Shown: positions 34,875 through 45,276, counted from the first letter of the stretch. The stretch: DNA of 64,000 nucleotides from Thiovibrio frasassiensis (GCF_029607905.1 NZ_JAPHEH010000001.1:463530-527529); one strand, 5' to 3'. Numbers and translations: made by a program. The notes: a model not told the origin generated them from the letters alone.

Positions 34875-35348
34875 ATGAAGATCATCCTCATCGCCGCCAT
34901 GGCCAAGAACCGGGTGATCGGCCGGGGCAACACCATCCCCTGGCACATCCCCGGCGAACAGCAACGCTTCAAGTCCATGACCATGGGACACACCCTGATC
35001 ATGGGACGCAAAACCTTCGATTCCATCGGCCGCCCCCTGCCCGGCCGGAAAACCATCATCATCACCCGCAATCGAGACTACCAGGCCGCAGGCTGTCTGG
35101 TGGCGGAAAGCCTGAGGGCGGCCACTCAGCTCTGCGCCGACGAGGAAACGCTCTTCATTGCCGGAGGCGGCCAGATCTACCGAGAGGCCTTGGACCTGGC
35201 CGACGAAATCTACCTCACCGTGCTCGATCGGGAGGTGGAGGGCGAGATCCTCTTTCCCGAGTTTGACCCCACGCAGTTCCGCAAGATCTCGGAAGAACGG
35301 GTGGCCGATACGGAGCCATACACCTTCGCTATTTTTTCCCGGTGCTGA
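34875..35348 (+). CDS. folA: Dihydrofolate reductase
   Basis: A 157-residue DHFR that reduces dihydrofolate with NADPH. It has GRGNTIPWHIPGEQQRFK, where the Glu sits at the catalytic acid position, MGRKTFDSIGRPLPGR and FIAGGGQIYREAL. Length matches the family. GAGG precedes the ATG by eight bases. It probably shares a transcript with uup. Its stop meets the convergent sensor gene directly. Confidence 0.95.
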   Translation: MKIILIAAMAKNRVIGRGNTIPWHIPGEQQRFKSMTMGHTLIMGRKTFDSIGRPLPGRKTIIITRNRDYQAAGCLVAESLRAATQLCADEETLFIAGGGQIYREALDLADEIYLTVLDREVEGEILFPEFDPTQFRKISEERVADTEPYTFAIFSRC

Positions 35349-36761
35349 TCACTCCTTCTTCAGCGCCTCATCCACATCGATAAAATCGCCGTAGAGCTTT
35401 TTGGCGCAATCCGGACAGATGCCATGGCTGAAGGTCACATCGGCATGCTCACTGAGATATCCCTCTATCTGCTTCCAGTATCCGGAATCGTCCCGGATCT
35501 TCTTGCAGGAAGCGCAGATGGGCAGAAAACCGCTCAGGGTTTTCACTTCCGCCAAGGCCTGTTGCAACTGGACAATCAACCCTTCCCGCTCCAGTTCCAG
35601 CTCTTTTCGCTCGGCGATCTCCTGGGCCAGTTGGGTGTTTTTCCCAGCCAGCAGCTGATTCGCAAACGCCAGCCTCTCCAACATGGTGTTGATTGAAGCC
35701 GCCAACCGCCGAATCTCTGCAGGACCTTTACTCCCAACCCTGCCTTCGGGGTCAGCCTCTTCGCCTATCCGGGCGACCGAATCGCTCAGCAGCACCACCG
35801 GCCTGACCACCAGCCTGTCGAGCAGGAGCATCACCACCAGACAGACCACCGCACTGATCCCGAAAAAAAGCCAGCGCAGTACGGAGATTGCCTTTTGCCC
35901 ATTTTCATAAACGCTCCGATGCAGGCTTGCCTCCACAAGCAGGGCTGGTTTGCCGAAGAGATCGTTGACCAGCATGGCCCCGGTTATACTCTTCCCCCCT
36001 TCGGCGGAAATGACCATCTTTTCCCCGGTGGCCCGCATCTTCTCGACAACCTCTTTTTGCCCCGGGCTCTCCTTGGCCTTAGCCAGGATGGTTACGGCAA
36101 GAAAAGCATCTATGCCCTCGCCGAGCCGCGCTATTTCCTCGGCGCCAAGAAAGCGGCCAAAAACCACCGCGCCCCGCACCGGCCCCTCCTGATTGCTGGT
36201 CAGAATGGGCCGCGAGGCAAAAAGCATGGGGCCCTGGGGAAAAACCACAACCCCCAGGCGCACCCCTTGCAAGTCGGTATGCCTGACCAGGCTCTGGTTT
36301 TCTTGCAAAACCTCCACCATCGTCGCGGGGACCTCAATCTGCCTACCCTGACTGGAATCATAGAGATGCAGGGAGACAGCCTTTCCATCCGGGGCAAAGA
36401 ACCCGATCATATCCACCTTCATCCCGACAAAGGTTTCATCGCCCAGGTTCGTGGCAATGAATTGCGGAGTCGGGCTGGACACAAAATCGCCGGCATCGTC
36501 CCACCAGGCCCAGTCACGGGTGAGGGTGTCCAGCACCTCAAGGCTTGCCGCCAATTCCTTGGAGATCTGGTTCAGCCCATGTTTGGCCGTTTGGATCTCC
36601 TGCTCCTTGAAACTTTGCAGAAGGATATATTGGGAAACGGTATGGAGCAGCAGGAAGGAAGAGAGAAAGGTAAGACCGAGAATGACCAGGGTCTTTCTTC
36701 TGATGGAACGGAACACCAGAAAACGACGGAGAAAGGTCTTTGCTGAATCATTTGCAGGCAT
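35349..36761 (-). CDS. CHASE4-HAMP sensor with C-terminal four-cysteine domain, no kinase
   Basis: A 470-residue membrane sensor. TM1 (about 25-47), a CHASE4-like extracellular domain with LDTLTRDWAWWDDAGDFV, TM2 (about 295-317) and HAMP (about 318-370) are followed by a short coiled coil. The end is LPICASCKKIRDDSGYWKQI...SHGICPDCAKKLYGD, a domain often found at the ends of signalling proteins that may bind zinc through its two CXXC pairs. No histidine kinase, GGDEF or methyl-accepting region exists, so the output is unknown. GGAG precedes the start. It stands alone, convergent with folA. Confidence 0.8.
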   Translation of the reverse strand: MPANDSAKTFLRRFLVFRSIRRKTLVILGLTFLSSFLLLHTVSQYILLQSFKEQEIQTAKHGLNQISKELAASLEVLDTLTRDWAWWDDAGDFVSSPTPQFIATNLGDETFVGMKVDMIGFFAPDGKAVSLHLYDSSQGRQIEVPATMVEVLQENQSLVRHTDLQGVRLGVVVFPQGPMLFASRPILTSNQEGPVRGAVVFGRFLGAEEIARLGEGIDAFLAVTILAKAKESPGQKEVVEKMRATGEKMVISAEGGKSITGAMLVNDLFGKPALLVEASLHRSVYENGQKAISVLRWLFFGISAVVCLVVMLLLDRLVVRPVVLLSDSVARIGEEADPEGRVGSKGPAEIRRLAASINTMLERLAFANQLLAGKNTQLAQEIAERKELELEREGLIVQLQQALAEVKTLSGFLPICASCKKIRDDSGYWKQIEGYLSEHADVTFSHGICPDCAKKLYGDFIDVDEALKKE

Positions 36762-36946
36762 CGGTTCTCTCCCAAGAGGAGGACGCTACGTAGTACTACC
36801 TATTTTCAATATACGTAAAAAACACGGGGAAGCCTTCTTTTTTTCAATGTTTTCTTAAATAATTCAGCCAGATATACCTATCACACAGAAGGCGCAATAC
36901 CATTATTCCCCCCCTGCCGTGACTGCGCCACCCCTAAAATTTGCAC

Positions 36947-36986
36947 AAAAAAGCCTGGCGGCCGATACACTGGCAGCCAGGCTTTT
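36947..36986 (-). terminator. Terminator of ettA
   Basis: Minus-strand AAAAGCCTGGC and GCCAGGCTTTT arms around an inner GC pairing, ending in six T. It lies 25 bases past the ettA stop. Confidence 0.85.
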
Positions 36987-37010
36987 CAACTCTTGGAGAC
37001 AATCGGGACC

Positions 37011-38696
37011 TCAAGCGCGGGTGAGGTGACGGTATTTGATCCGGTGGGGCTGGTCGGCGGCATCGCCCAATCTCGCCTTGCGGTCCGCCTCGTATTCGGA
37101 GTAGTTGCCGTCGAACCAGACCACCTGGGAATCCCCCTCAAAGGCGAGGATGTGGGTGGCGATCCGGTCGAGGAACCAACGGTCATGACTGATGACCACG
37201 GCGCAGCCGCCGAAGTTCTCCAGCGCCTCTTCGAGCGCCCGCAGGGCACTGACGTCCAGATCGTTGGTGGGCTCGTCCAGCAGGATGACGTTGGCCCCTT
37301 CTTTCAGCATCCGAGCCAGATGCACCCGGTTGCGCTGGCCACCGGAGAGAAGCCCCACCTTTTTCTGCTGGTCGGTGCCGGAGAAATTAAATCTGCCCAC
37401 ATAGGCGCGGGAATTCACCTCGCGGTCGCCCATGGTAATGGTTTCCTGCCCTTCGGAGATGGCCTGCCAGATCGTCTGTTCCGGGTCCAGCACGTCGCGG
37501 GACTGATCCACATAGGCGAGCTTCACCGCCTCGCCCAGACGGATGGTGCCCGAATCGGGCTTATCCTGCCCGCTGATCATCTTAAACAAGGTGGTCTTGC
37601 CCGCGCCGTTGGGACCGATCACCCCGACGATGCCGCCGGGCGGCAGGGAGAAGGTCAGGTTCTCAAAGAGCAGCCGGTCGCCGAAGGATTTACTGATCCC
37701 CTCTGCTTCGATAACGATCTTGCCCAAACGCGGTCCGGGCGGGATGTAGATCTCCAGATCCTGAGTGCGCTTTTCCGCATCCTTACTCAGCAGATCTTCA
37801 TAGGCACTGATTCTGGCCTTGGACTTGGCATGCCTGCCCTTGGGGCTCATGCGGATCCACTCCAACTCATGCTGCAGAGTCTTACGCCGCTTGGACTCTT
37901 CCTTTTCCTCTTTGGCCAGCCGCTTCTCCTTCTGCTCCAGCCAGGAGGAGTAATTGCCCTTCCAGGGAATGCCCTGGCCCCGGTCCAGCTCCAGAATCCA
38001 GCCCGCCACATTGTCGAGGAAGTACCGGTCATGGGTCACGGCGATGACCGTGCCTTCATAGCGTTGCAGATGCTGCTCCAGCCAGGAGACGGTTTCGGCG
38101 TCCAGATGGTTGGTGGGCTCATCGAGCAACAGGATGTCGGGTTTTTTGAGTAACAGCCGGCACAGGGCCACCCGCCGTTTCTCGCCGCCGGAAAGCACCG
38201 AAACCAGAGCCTCCCCAGGCGGGCAGCGCAGGGCGTCCATGGCCATCTCAAGCCTGGCGTCCAGATCCCAGGCGTCCAGGGTGTCGAGTTTCTCCTGTAC
38301 CACCGCCTGCCGGGCAATGAGCTTGTCCATGGCCTCGTCATCCATGGGCTCGGCGAACTTATTATTGATTTCCTCGAACTCGGCCAGCAGATCCACCGCC
38401 TCCTGCGCCCCTTCGCGGACAATCTCGATCACACTCCGGCCCTCATCAAGCAGGGGTTCCTGCTCAAGATAGCCCACGGTCAAGCCTGGGGAGATGTGGG
38501 TCTCGCCGTTAAATTCCTTATCCACCCCGGCCAGGATCCGCAACAGCGACGACTTACCCGAGCCGTTCATGCCCAAGACCCCGATCTTGGCCCCGTAGAA
38601 ATAAGAGAGGCTGATGTCTTTCAGGATCGGTTTCTTGTCGTAAAACTTGGCGACACGGATCATGGAATAGATGATTTTATTGGGCTCGACACTCAT
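37011..38696 (-). CDS. ettA: Energy-dependent translational throttle protein EttA (ABC-F)
   Basis: A 561-residue ABC-F protein. The start region YSMIRVAKFYDKKPILKDIS is EttA-like. Walker A sites are GMNGSGKSS and GPNGAGKTT, signatures LSGGEKRRVAL and LSGGQRNRVHL, Walker B LLLDEPTNHLD and ILLDEPTNDLD. The first cassette has the EttA arm (about 85-135), and SPKGRHAKSKARI is in the linker. It ends near FDGNYSEYEADRKARLG. It gates the first peptide bond on ATP level. It is the second ABC-F protein within 4 kb. Confidence 0.95.
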   Translation of the reverse strand: MSVEPNKIIYSMIRVAKFYDKKPILKDISLSYFYGAKIGVLGMNGSGKSSLLRILAGVDKEFNGETHISPGLTVGYLEQEPLLDEGRSVIEIVREGAQEAVDLLAEFEEINNKFAEPMDDEAMDKLIARQAVVQEKLDTLDAWDLDARLEMAMDALRCPPGEALVSVLSGGEKRRVALCRLLLKKPDILLLDEPTNHLDAETVSWLEQHLQRYEGTVIAVTHDRYFLDNVAGWILELDRGQGIPWKGNYSSWLEQKEKRLAKEEKEESKRRKTLQHELEWIRMSPKGRHAKSKARISAYEDLLSKDAEKRTQDLEIYIPPGPRLGKIVIEAEGISKSFGDRLLFENLTFSLPPGGIVGVIGPNGAGKTTLFKMISGQDKPDSGTIRLGEAVKLAYVDQSRDVLDPEQTIWQAISEGQETITMGDREVNSRAYVGRFNFSGTDQQKKVGLLSGGQRNRVHLARMLKEGANVILLDEPTNDLDVSALRALEEALENFGGCAVVISHDRWFLDRIATHILAFEGDSQVVWFDGNYSEYEADRKARLGDAADQPHRIKYRHLTRA

Positions 38697-38810
38697 TACG
38701 GCAACTCCTTTGTTGGCAAGAGAATTTCAGGGAACGATATCAGGGGCAAGGATAGCACAGAGTGGGGAAATCTTCACTTTGAAAAAGCGGCGGTGGGGAC
38801 CTGGGAATCC

Positions 38811-40838
38811 CTACCGTTGATCGAGGATTTCCCGGATAGCAGTGGCAAGCTGAGAGATATTGAGCGGCTTCATGATAAAACGGCGAATTCCTGCCCGAAG
38901 TGCATCCTCTTCCGAAGCCTGGGAGCTGTACCCGGTGGAAAGAATGATGGGCAGATCCGGGCGGATCTGCAAAAATGCCTTGGCCAGCTCCATGCCGGAA
39001 AGATGGGGCATGGTCTGATCGGTCACCACCAGGTCACAACCCTGGGGGTCGGCCCGGAAAGCGGCCAGCGCCTCCTCGCTATCGGCAAAGAGTCGCACAC
39101 GGTAGCCGAGACGCTCCAGGGCAATTTTCTCCATGGCCACAATGGCCTGTTCATCATCGATGACAAAAATACACTCGCTGCCCTTCGGCGAGGGGCTGCA
39201 GATTTCCGGATGAGCCTCCTCGGCAACCTTGTCCGAAACCTGCGGGAAAAAAATTCTGAAGGTCGTGCCCTGGCCGAGGGTACTCGCCACGATAATTTTG
39301 CCCCCACCCCCCACGACAAGGCCATGCACGATCGCTAGCCCCATGCCCGCGCCTTTCCCTTGCTCCTTGGTGGTAAAATAGGGCTCAAAGATGTGATCCA
39401 GCACCTCTTTTCCCATACCGTGCCCGGTATCGCTCACCACCAGGAGCACATATCCCCCTGCCGGCAAACCGTGGGCTTGCGCCTCTTCCTCCCCCAAGGC
39501 CGTATTCTCGAGGAGTACGCTCAGGGTGCCCCCTTGTGCTTCCATGGCATGGGAGGCATTGGTGCAGAGATTCATGATAATCTGGTGAATCCGGGTTGGA
39601 TCGGCCAGGATGGGCAGGCAATCCGGGGCTATCCGCTGTTGGATCTCGATGCTTGACGGAATGGAGGCGCGCAATAACTTGAGCGCCTCCTTAACCACAC
39701 ACTGGATGCGCATGGGCTTCATTTCCTGCTCGCCCTTGCGGCTGAAGGCCAGGATCTGCTGCACCAACCCCTTAGCCCGGGAGGTTGCCTTGAGCACCTC
39801 ACCAAGACAGTGGTCCGGCTCGCTTTCCGGAATCATTTTTTGCTTGGCCAACTCGGTATAGCCAAGAATTGCCGCAAGAATATTGTTAAAATCATGGGCG
39901 ATCCCCCCGGCCAGGGTACCGATGGCTTCCATTTTCTGGGCCTGGCGCAGCTGCGCCTCGAGCACGCTTCTTTCTTCCTCTTCCCGCAGACGCTCGATCT
40001 CGGCCGCAGCCTTGACCGCGACAATTCCCATGATCTCCGCAAGCCTTGTTGTGGGCAACAGCTCCCGACTCGAAAAGATGTTGAGCACCCCCAACACATT
40101 CTGCTGGCCATCCCGCAACGAGATGCCCACGCAGCTTTCCGCCCCCATCTCCGCGAGAGCCTTGTCCCCGGGGAACAGGCGGCGGAGATCCTTGGGATAG
40201 CTCTTGTAGACCTCTTGCACAATCACCTCGCAGGGCGTTCCGGCCAGCGGGTAACTAAAATTCTCCCGTTTCTCTCCCTGGCGGTAAAAGGAAAGCGTCC
40301 GCACCTCTCCATCGATCAGGGCGCCGATAAGGCCATACTCCGCGCCAAGCCACTCGCACAACCCCTCGATGATCCGATCAAAACAGTCCGCCCCGGTAAC
40401 GCCGACCATCCCCCGGACCAGAGCATCGATGGCCCTGTCCGCCTCCTGCGCCGCCTTCCGGCTTTCCGCCTCCCGCAACCCACGGATAACAGCGGGGGCC
40501 AACCGGGCCAACTTGTCCTTCATCACATAATCGCAGGCACCGGCCCGCATGATTTCCACGGCGGTTTCCTCGCCCACCGCACCGGAAACCAAGATAAAGG
40601 GCAGATCAAGCCCCTTTTCCTGCAAGAGTTGCAGCGCGGCCAAGCCATTGAACTGCGGCATGGAATAGTCGGAGAGAACCAGGTCCCACTCTTGGCTGGC
40701 AAGACATGCCGCCATCCCGGCGGCGGCATCTACCCGCTCGTAGCTCGGCGCAAAACCTCCCTTACTCAGCGCCCGCACCACCAAGGCCGCATCATCTTCG
40801 GAATCTTCCACCAGCAAAACGCGCAACCTATCGGCCAT
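38811..40838 (-). CDS. Hybrid histidine kinase (REC-GAF-HisKA-HATPase-REC)
   Basis: A 675-residue soluble protein. It has a receiver (about 5-120, phosphoacceptor in VLSDYSMPQ), GAF (about 140-285), HisKA with [20 protein letters not shown] (phosphoacceptor His near 325), an ATPase domain with [19 protein letters not shown] and GAGMGLAI, and a second receiver (about 550-672, [12 protein letters not shown]). With receivers at both ends and no membrane helix it is an intermediate phosphorelay kinase. It begins one base after the response regulator stop codon, so translation is coupled. Confidence 0.9.
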   Translation of the reverse strand: MADRLRVLLVEDSEDDAALVVRALSKGGFAPSYERVDAAAGMAACLASQEWDLVLSDYSMPQFNGLAALQLLQEKGLDLPFILVSGAVGEETAVEIMRAGACDYVMKDKLARLAPAVIRGLREAESRKAAQEADRAIDALVRGMVGVTGADCFDRIIEGLCEWLGAEYGLIGALIDGEVRTLSFYRQGEKRENFSYPLAGTPCEVIVQEVYKSYPKDLRRLFPGDKALAEMGAESCVGISLRDGQQNVLGVLNIFSSRELLPTTRLAEIMGIVAVKAAAEIERLREEEERSVLEAQLRQAQKMEAIGTLAGGIAHDFNNILAAILGYTELAKQKMIPESEPDHCLGEVLKATSRAKGLVQQILAFSRKGEQEMKPMRIQCVVKEALKLLRASIPSSIEIQQRIAPDCLPILADPTRIHQIIMNLCTNASHAMEAQGGTLSVLLENTALGEEEAQAHGLPAGGYVLLVVSDTGHGMGKEVLDHIFEPYFTTKEQGKGAGMGLAIVHGLVVGGGGKIIVASTLGQGTTFRIFFPQVSDKVAEEAHPEICSPSPKGSECIFVIDDEQAIVAMEKIALERLGYRVRLFADSEEALAAFRADPQGCDLVVTDQTMPHLSGMELAKAFLQIRPDLPIILSTGYSSQASEEDALRAGIRRFIMKPLNISQLATAIREILDQR

Positions 40839-40841
40839 GGC

Positions 40842-41288
40842 TCAACCCCGCACCACGGGAGGCGCCTGATTCAGCACCAGCCAATACACACCCAGCTGCC
40901 GGATCGCCTCGCTGAACTGGAGGAAATCAACGGGTTTGCGAATAAAACTGTTTGCCCCCAGCGTATAGCTTTTGATCTTGTCCTGCTCCTCGTTGGAGGT
41001 GGTGAGAATAACCACCGGCAGCAGCCGGGTTCTCTCGTTGGCCCGGATTTTTGCCAAGACCTCCAGCCCGTTTATCTTGGGCAGATTGATATCGAGCAGA
41101 GTGACCTCGGGCATGATGGTCAGATCACGGTCCGCATGCGGACCCGTACCAAAAAGAAAATCCAGGGCCTCCACCCCGTCCCTGGCCACCACCACCTCGT
41201 TGAGGATGTTGTTTTTCTGCAGGGCCCGAAGGGTCAGGGCCTCGTCGTCCGGATTGTCCTCAACCAATAGAATCATATTCTTCCTCAT
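40842..41288 (-). CDS. Single-domain response regulator (Rcp1-like)
   Basis: A 148-residue receiver without output domain. LLVEDNPDDEALT holds the acidic pocket, LLDINLPKINGLE the phosphoacceptor Asp, then ILTTSNEE and the conserved Lys in SFIRKPVDF. The layout is that of Rcp1-type regulators, which usually pair with a kinase encoded just upstream, here the haem-sensor kinase. The start at 41288 has GGAG eight bases upstream. It probably shuttles phosphate to the hybrid kinase that follows. Confidence 0.9.
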   Translation of the reverse strand: MRKNMILLVEDNPDDEALTLRALQKNNILNEVVVARDGVEALDFLFGTGPHADRDLTIMPEVTLLDINLPKINGLEVLAKIRANERTRLLPVVILTTSNEEQDKIKSYTLGANSFIRKPVDFLQFSEAIRQLGVYWLVLNQAPPVVRG

Positions 41289-41316
41289 AACTGTTACTCC
41301 CTTAGCAGCCAGCTTT

Positions 41317-42864
41317 TTACAGGGAGAAATAAAAGGTTGCCCCTTGTCCCACCGCACCCTCCGCCCGGACTGTGCCGCCGTGCCGATGGATAATCCTCTG
41401 CACCGTGGCCAGGCCAATGCCCGTCCCTTCAAATTCCTGAGAAGAGTGCAGCCGCTGGAAGGCGCCGAACAGTTTGTCACCATAGGCCATGTCAAAACCC
41501 GCGCCATTATCCTTCACAAAGAGGAACTCCTTGCCGCCTTCTTCCCGCCGGCCGAAGGCAATCCGTGCCTCCGGGGTTTTCGCGGTGAATTTCCAGGCAT
41601 TGCCCAGCAGATTATCGAGCACTGCCCGCAGCAAGACAGCATCCCCGAAAACCGTTATCCCCTTGGCAATTTCAAAGACAACCTTCCGCTGCGGCGCCGT
41701 GTGTTGGAGGTCTTCAACAATCTCGCCGGCCAGAACGCTGAGATCGACCTCCTGCCGATTGATCTCGCCCCTGGAAAGCCGGGAAAGCTGCAGCATATCG
41801 TCGATCAAGTGGCCCATCCGCACACATCCGGCCCGGATACGACCGAGATAATCCTTGGCCGCGCCATCCAGGGTCTCGCCGTAATCCTCCAGCAGGGCCA
41901 TACTGAAGCCATCGATGCCGCGCAGCGGCGCCCGCAGATCGTGGGAAACCGAATAGGCAAAGGAGTCGAGTTCTTTATTCGCCGCGGCAATCTGGGCGGT
42001 GCGCTCCTCCACCCTCGCTTCGAGCTCTTCGTTGGCTTGGCGCACCTCTTCCTCCGCTCTGCGGCGCTCGAGCACCTCCTGCTGCAAGTCCTCGGTCCTG
42101 GCCCGCACCATATCGCGAAGCCGGGTGTTGAAAAGCAGCAAGCCGGCCAGCACCAACAGCCCGGTAAAGGAAGAGGCACAAACAATATAGAGAAGATAGT
42201 ACTGGTGTTCCATGGGAGCCCGGATCGACTCGATCGCCCGGATATCGCCGACCTTCTCGCCAAAACCACCCAGCCCCGGATAGAGGCTTTGAAGACCGAG
42301 GGGCGCATCCTGCCGGTCTCCATGGCAGACCATGCACCTCTGCTGGTTCACCAGAAAAGGCAGGGCGACATAGAGGTAGTCCTTGCCATCGATCCGGACA
42401 ACCTCCCGGTACTTCTTAACCTCCTTGTTCGCATTGAACATCCGGATCAGCTTTTCTTCCAAGGCGTCCGCCTTGTTCACCGGATTGCGCGGATTGATGG
42501 CGGCCATCTTGTAGTAAACTTCCTCGAGACCAGCGGCCTTACGCTCCTCATTGTATGCCCGGTGCTGGTTTCTGACCATGAACGAAGAGGAGAGGATCTC
42601 CGGGGCGTAAAACTTTTCCGCAACCATGCCTTCCGCTTTCAATTTGTAGAAAGCGGGATGCATGATTTCCTGGATATAACGATGCACCCCTTTGTGGGAG
42701 AGGAGTACGGCTTGGATGTTTCTTTCCGCCTCGTTGAGCACATAGAGATGGGCAAGTTGGTACAGCCCGACGGCAACAACGCAGGCAACCCCCAGCGCCA
42801 ACACGGTTATTTTCCAATAGTGGTGCCTTGGTTGTGGAACAAAACGGTGTGATTCTGACCCCAT
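41317..42864 (-). CDS. Haem-sensor histidine kinase (Tll0287/DUF3365-like domain)
   Basis: A 515-residue membrane kinase. TM1 (about 18-38), a periplasmic region with a c-type haem motif CMVCH near residue 178 in a DUF3365/Tll0287-like domain, and TM2 (about 220-243) lead into a coiled coil. HisKA is FAYSVSHDLRAPLRGIDGF (phosphoacceptor His in SHDLRAPL), followed by DNLLGNAWKFT, DNGAGFDM and GTGIGLATV. It may sense redox state or a small ligand through haem. GGGAGG precedes the ATG. It leads the three-gene two-component operon. Confidence 0.88.
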   Translation of the reverse strand: MGSESHRFVPQPRHHYWKITVLALGVACVVAVGLYQLAHLYVLNEAERNIQAVLLSHKGVHRYIQEIMHPAFYKLKAEGMVAEKFYAPEILSSSFMVRNQHRAYNEERKAAGLEEVYYKMAAINPRNPVNKADALEEKLIRMFNANKEVKKYREVVRIDGKDYLYVALPFLVNQQRCMVCHGDRQDAPLGLQSLYPGLGGFGEKVGDIRAIESIRAPMEHQYYLLYIVCASSFTGLLVLAGLLLFNTRLRDMVRARTEDLQQEVLERRRAEEEVRQANEELEARVEERTAQIAAANKELDSFAYSVSHDLRAPLRGIDGFSMALLEDYGETLDGAAKDYLGRIRAGCVRMGHLIDDMLQLSRLSRGEINRQEVDLSVLAGEIVEDLQHTAPQRKVVFEIAKGITVFGDAVLLRAVLDNLLGNAWKFTAKTPEARIAFGRREEGGKEFLFVKDNGAGFDMAYGDKLFGAFQRLHSSQEFEGTGIGLATVQRIIHRHGGTVRAEGAVGQGATFYFSL

Positions 42865-42964
42865 GACTTCCTCCCTGAACAGGTACGTCCATTATAGGGA
42901 CGGGTTGTCTATGAAGTCAAACAAAGAAGCAAGGCGAGAGAAATGCGTTCCCCCACAGAATTCT

Positions 42965-44182
42965 TCAACAGGAAACCCGGTTGCGCCCGCCTTCCTTGGC
43001 CCGATACAACGCCTTATCCGCCGCCTTGATCACGGATTGGGAGATGGTTTTTCTGGCTGTATCGCCCTGGGCCAGACCGATACTGATGGTGAGCGAGACC
43101 TTTTTCCCGGAGTCCCCACCCTGCTTCCTATTGCTCTGGCTCTTGCCGGCTCGCCCCGCGCTCCGGACCTTAAACCCTGCCTCCGCAACCGCCTGGCGCA
43201 ATGCTTCCAGATGGGGCTGGGCTTCTTTCGTGTTTTTTCCCGGAAAAAGGATGGTGAACTCCTCGCCGCCATACCGGAAGGGTTTCCCTCCCCCCCCAAC
43301 CTTGGTGAGCATGGTGGCCACCATGGCCAAGACCTGATCCCCCACATCGTGGCCGTAGCGGTCATTGAATTTCTTGAAAAAATCGATATCCACCATGGCC
43401 ACGGTATAGGTGCGGCCCAGTTTGAGCATCGCCTCGTTCAGGGCCCTCCGGGCGGGCAGGCCGGTCAACTCATCCCGAAAAGCCATCCGGTGGGCAGCCT
43501 CAATGGCAGCGACAATAAGGATCAACACGGCCACGCTGAAAAGAAAAGTCTGTTTCGAGGAATTACCGATCAACAAGGCAAAAAACGAACAGACCATGGC
43601 CCAGAGAAAGCCATGATCCAGCAGGTCACCATACCGCCAAAAACGAAAAGAAAGTCCGACAACAACCAAAACGCTCACGACCAGAGCCGGGAAGAACACC
43701 CCCCCGACCAGGGGCAGAGAAACGGTCATCCCCTCCAGTTGTCGCACAATGAGGGGGCCGCGCACCCCATAGAGCCCAAGCAACAGGAGCGGCTGCACAA
43801 GAATACCGACAAAACGGCGCAGACCCTGGCCGGTGACAATGCCCCGCTCCCGCCAGAAGGAGAAAAGAAGCAGGTTGAGGGGCAGCAGCAACAGGGCCAT
43901 ATGGAAGACATACCTGGCCAGAAGCTGATCGATCTGGGCAGAGCCGCCATAACGGCGGAGCAGCAAATCGGCTACCATGATCACCAGCACCCCGAAGAGC
44001 AAACGGCTGCGATTAAAGCGCCAACCAAAAAAAACGGCGACAAGCCCCAAAGCCGGAGGCAAAAGCCAGTTGATCCCAAACAACCACCGGGCCAGACCCT
44101 CGTGCTGGAAGGAAGTCAGCGCCGCCGCCAAAAGAAGGCCGCCCGGCGCCAGATACAGGAAAAACCCTTGCCAGAAATACAT
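42965..44182 (-). CDS. Membrane diguanylate cyclase (GGDEF domain)
   Basis: A 405-residue protein. About seven hydrophobic helices fill residues 1-235. A GGDEF domain follows (FRDELTGLPARRALNEA, then FRYGGEEFTILFPG) with an intact GGEEF active site, so it should make cyclic di-GMP. The domain ends ADKALYRAKEGGRNRV. Spacing between DxLT and GGEEF is normal, with an insertion of about 20 residues after it (AGRAGKSQSNRKQGG). The start at 44182 has GGAGG. What the membrane part senses is unknown. Confidence 0.9.
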   Translation of the reverse strand: MYFWQGFFLYLAPGGLLLAAALTSFQHEGLARWLFGINWLLPPALGLVAVFFGWRFNRSRLLFGVLVIMVADLLLRRYGGSAQIDQLLARYVFHMALLLLPLNLLLFSFWRERGIVTGQGLRRFVGILVQPLLLLGLYGVRGPLIVRQLEGMTVSLPLVGGVFFPALVVSVLVVVGLSFRFWRYGDLLDHGFLWAMVCSFFALLIGNSSKQTFLFSVAVLILIVAAIEAAHRMAFRDELTGLPARRALNEAMLKLGRTYTVAMVDIDFFKKFNDRYGHDVGDQVLAMVATMLTKVGGGGKPFRYGGEEFTILFPGKNTKEAQPHLEALRQAVAEAGFKVRSAGRAGKSQSNRKQGGDSGKKVSLTISIGLAQGDTARKTISQSVIKAADKALYRAKEGGRNRVSC

Positions 44183-44335
44183 GCTTCCTCCGCTTGTTGT
44201 CGCTGCTCTGCAGAAGCCCATTGTCCCGCGGCAAACAGCGCCGCCTTATGCTGAAACTATGCTCCCCCGGACTTTTCGTCAACTACATATGCAACCCCTT
44301 CCATTTTTTCCCAAAGCAGGGCATGATAGACAAAC

Positions 44336-45259
44336 ATGACAACCCAGCACCCACATTCCAGGCGGCCCGGCCCCATTATCGACCCAGAAAAATGCAGCGG
44401 CTGCGGTCTCTGCCTTCCGGTCTGCCCGGACCAAACCCTCTCGCTGCTGCACGGCAAGGTGATAGTCAGCGGGGAGCGCTGCCTGGCCTGCGGACATTGC
44501 CTCGCCGTCTGCCCCACCCAAGCGATCAGCGTCCCAAGCCTTGAGCACAACCTCCTTTTTCAGACCTTCGGCGCGGACAACCAATATCTGCCACCCGGCC
44601 AGGGCGACACCGCCCAGCTGGTCCGGCTCATGCTCTCCCGGCGCTCCTGCCGCAACTACAAAAACCGCGCCCTGGACCCGCAACTGCTGGAAGACCTGGC
44701 CCGCATCGGCACCACCGCCCCCTCCGGCACCAACAGCCAAGGCTGGACCTTTACCATCCTGCCGTCCCGTCCAGCGGTGGAAGCCCTGGGAACCCTGGTT
44801 GGGGCCTACTTTGCCCGGCTCAATCGGTTGGCGGCCAACCCCTTGCTGCGGAACCTTCTCCGCTTGCTTGGCAAACCGGCCCTGGCCAATTATTATCACC
44901 GCTACCAGCAAACCATTGCCCAGGGGCTGCGGGAATGGGAGGAACAAGGGCACGACCGACTGTTCCACGGAGCGCCCGGGGTCATCATCGTCGGCTCACA
45001 CCCCGGCGCAAGCTGTCCGAAGGAAGACGCCCTGCTGGCCACCCAGAATATCCTTCTGGCCGCCCATACCATGGGACTCGGCTCCTGCCTGATCGGTTTT
45101 GCCGTGGCGGCCATGGCCAGAAACACGAAAATCCAACAGGCCCTCGGTATTCCCGCCGCGGAGGAAATCCATGCGGTCATCGCTCTGGGCTATCCGGCCG
45201 AACCCTACCAGCGGCTCACCGGCAGAAAACCGCTAACGCCGCGATATTTTTCCGCATAA
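44336..45259 (+). CDS. Ferredoxin-nitroreductase fusion protein
   Basis: A 307-residue protein. Two [4Fe-4S] motifs (CSGCGLCLPVC and CLACGHCLAVC) fill residues 15-65. A nitroreductase FMN domain follows, with SRRSCRNYKNRALDP, APSGTNSQGWTF and the C-terminal GYPAEPYQRL. It probably passes electrons from ferredoxin-type clusters to FMN to reduce an unknown organic substrate. It is transcribed away from the diguanylate cyclase and followed 17 bases later by slyX. Confidence 0.9.
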   Translation: MTTQHPHSRRPGPIIDPEKCSGCGLCLPVCPDQTLSLLHGKVIVSGERCLACGHCLAVCPTQAISVPSLEHNLLFQTFGADNQYLPPGQGDTAQLVRLMLSRRSCRNYKNRALDPQLLEDLARIGTTAPSGTNSQGWTFTILPSRPAVEALGTLVGAYFARLNRLAANPLLRNLLRLLGKPALANYYHRYQQTIAQGLREWEEQGHDRLFHGAPGVIIVGSHPGASCPKEDALLATQNILLAAHTMGLGSCLIGFAVAAMARNTKIQQALGIPAAEEIHAVIALGYPAEPYQRLTGRKPLTPRYFSA

Positions 45260-45276
45260 TCTGTCAAGGATACCCC

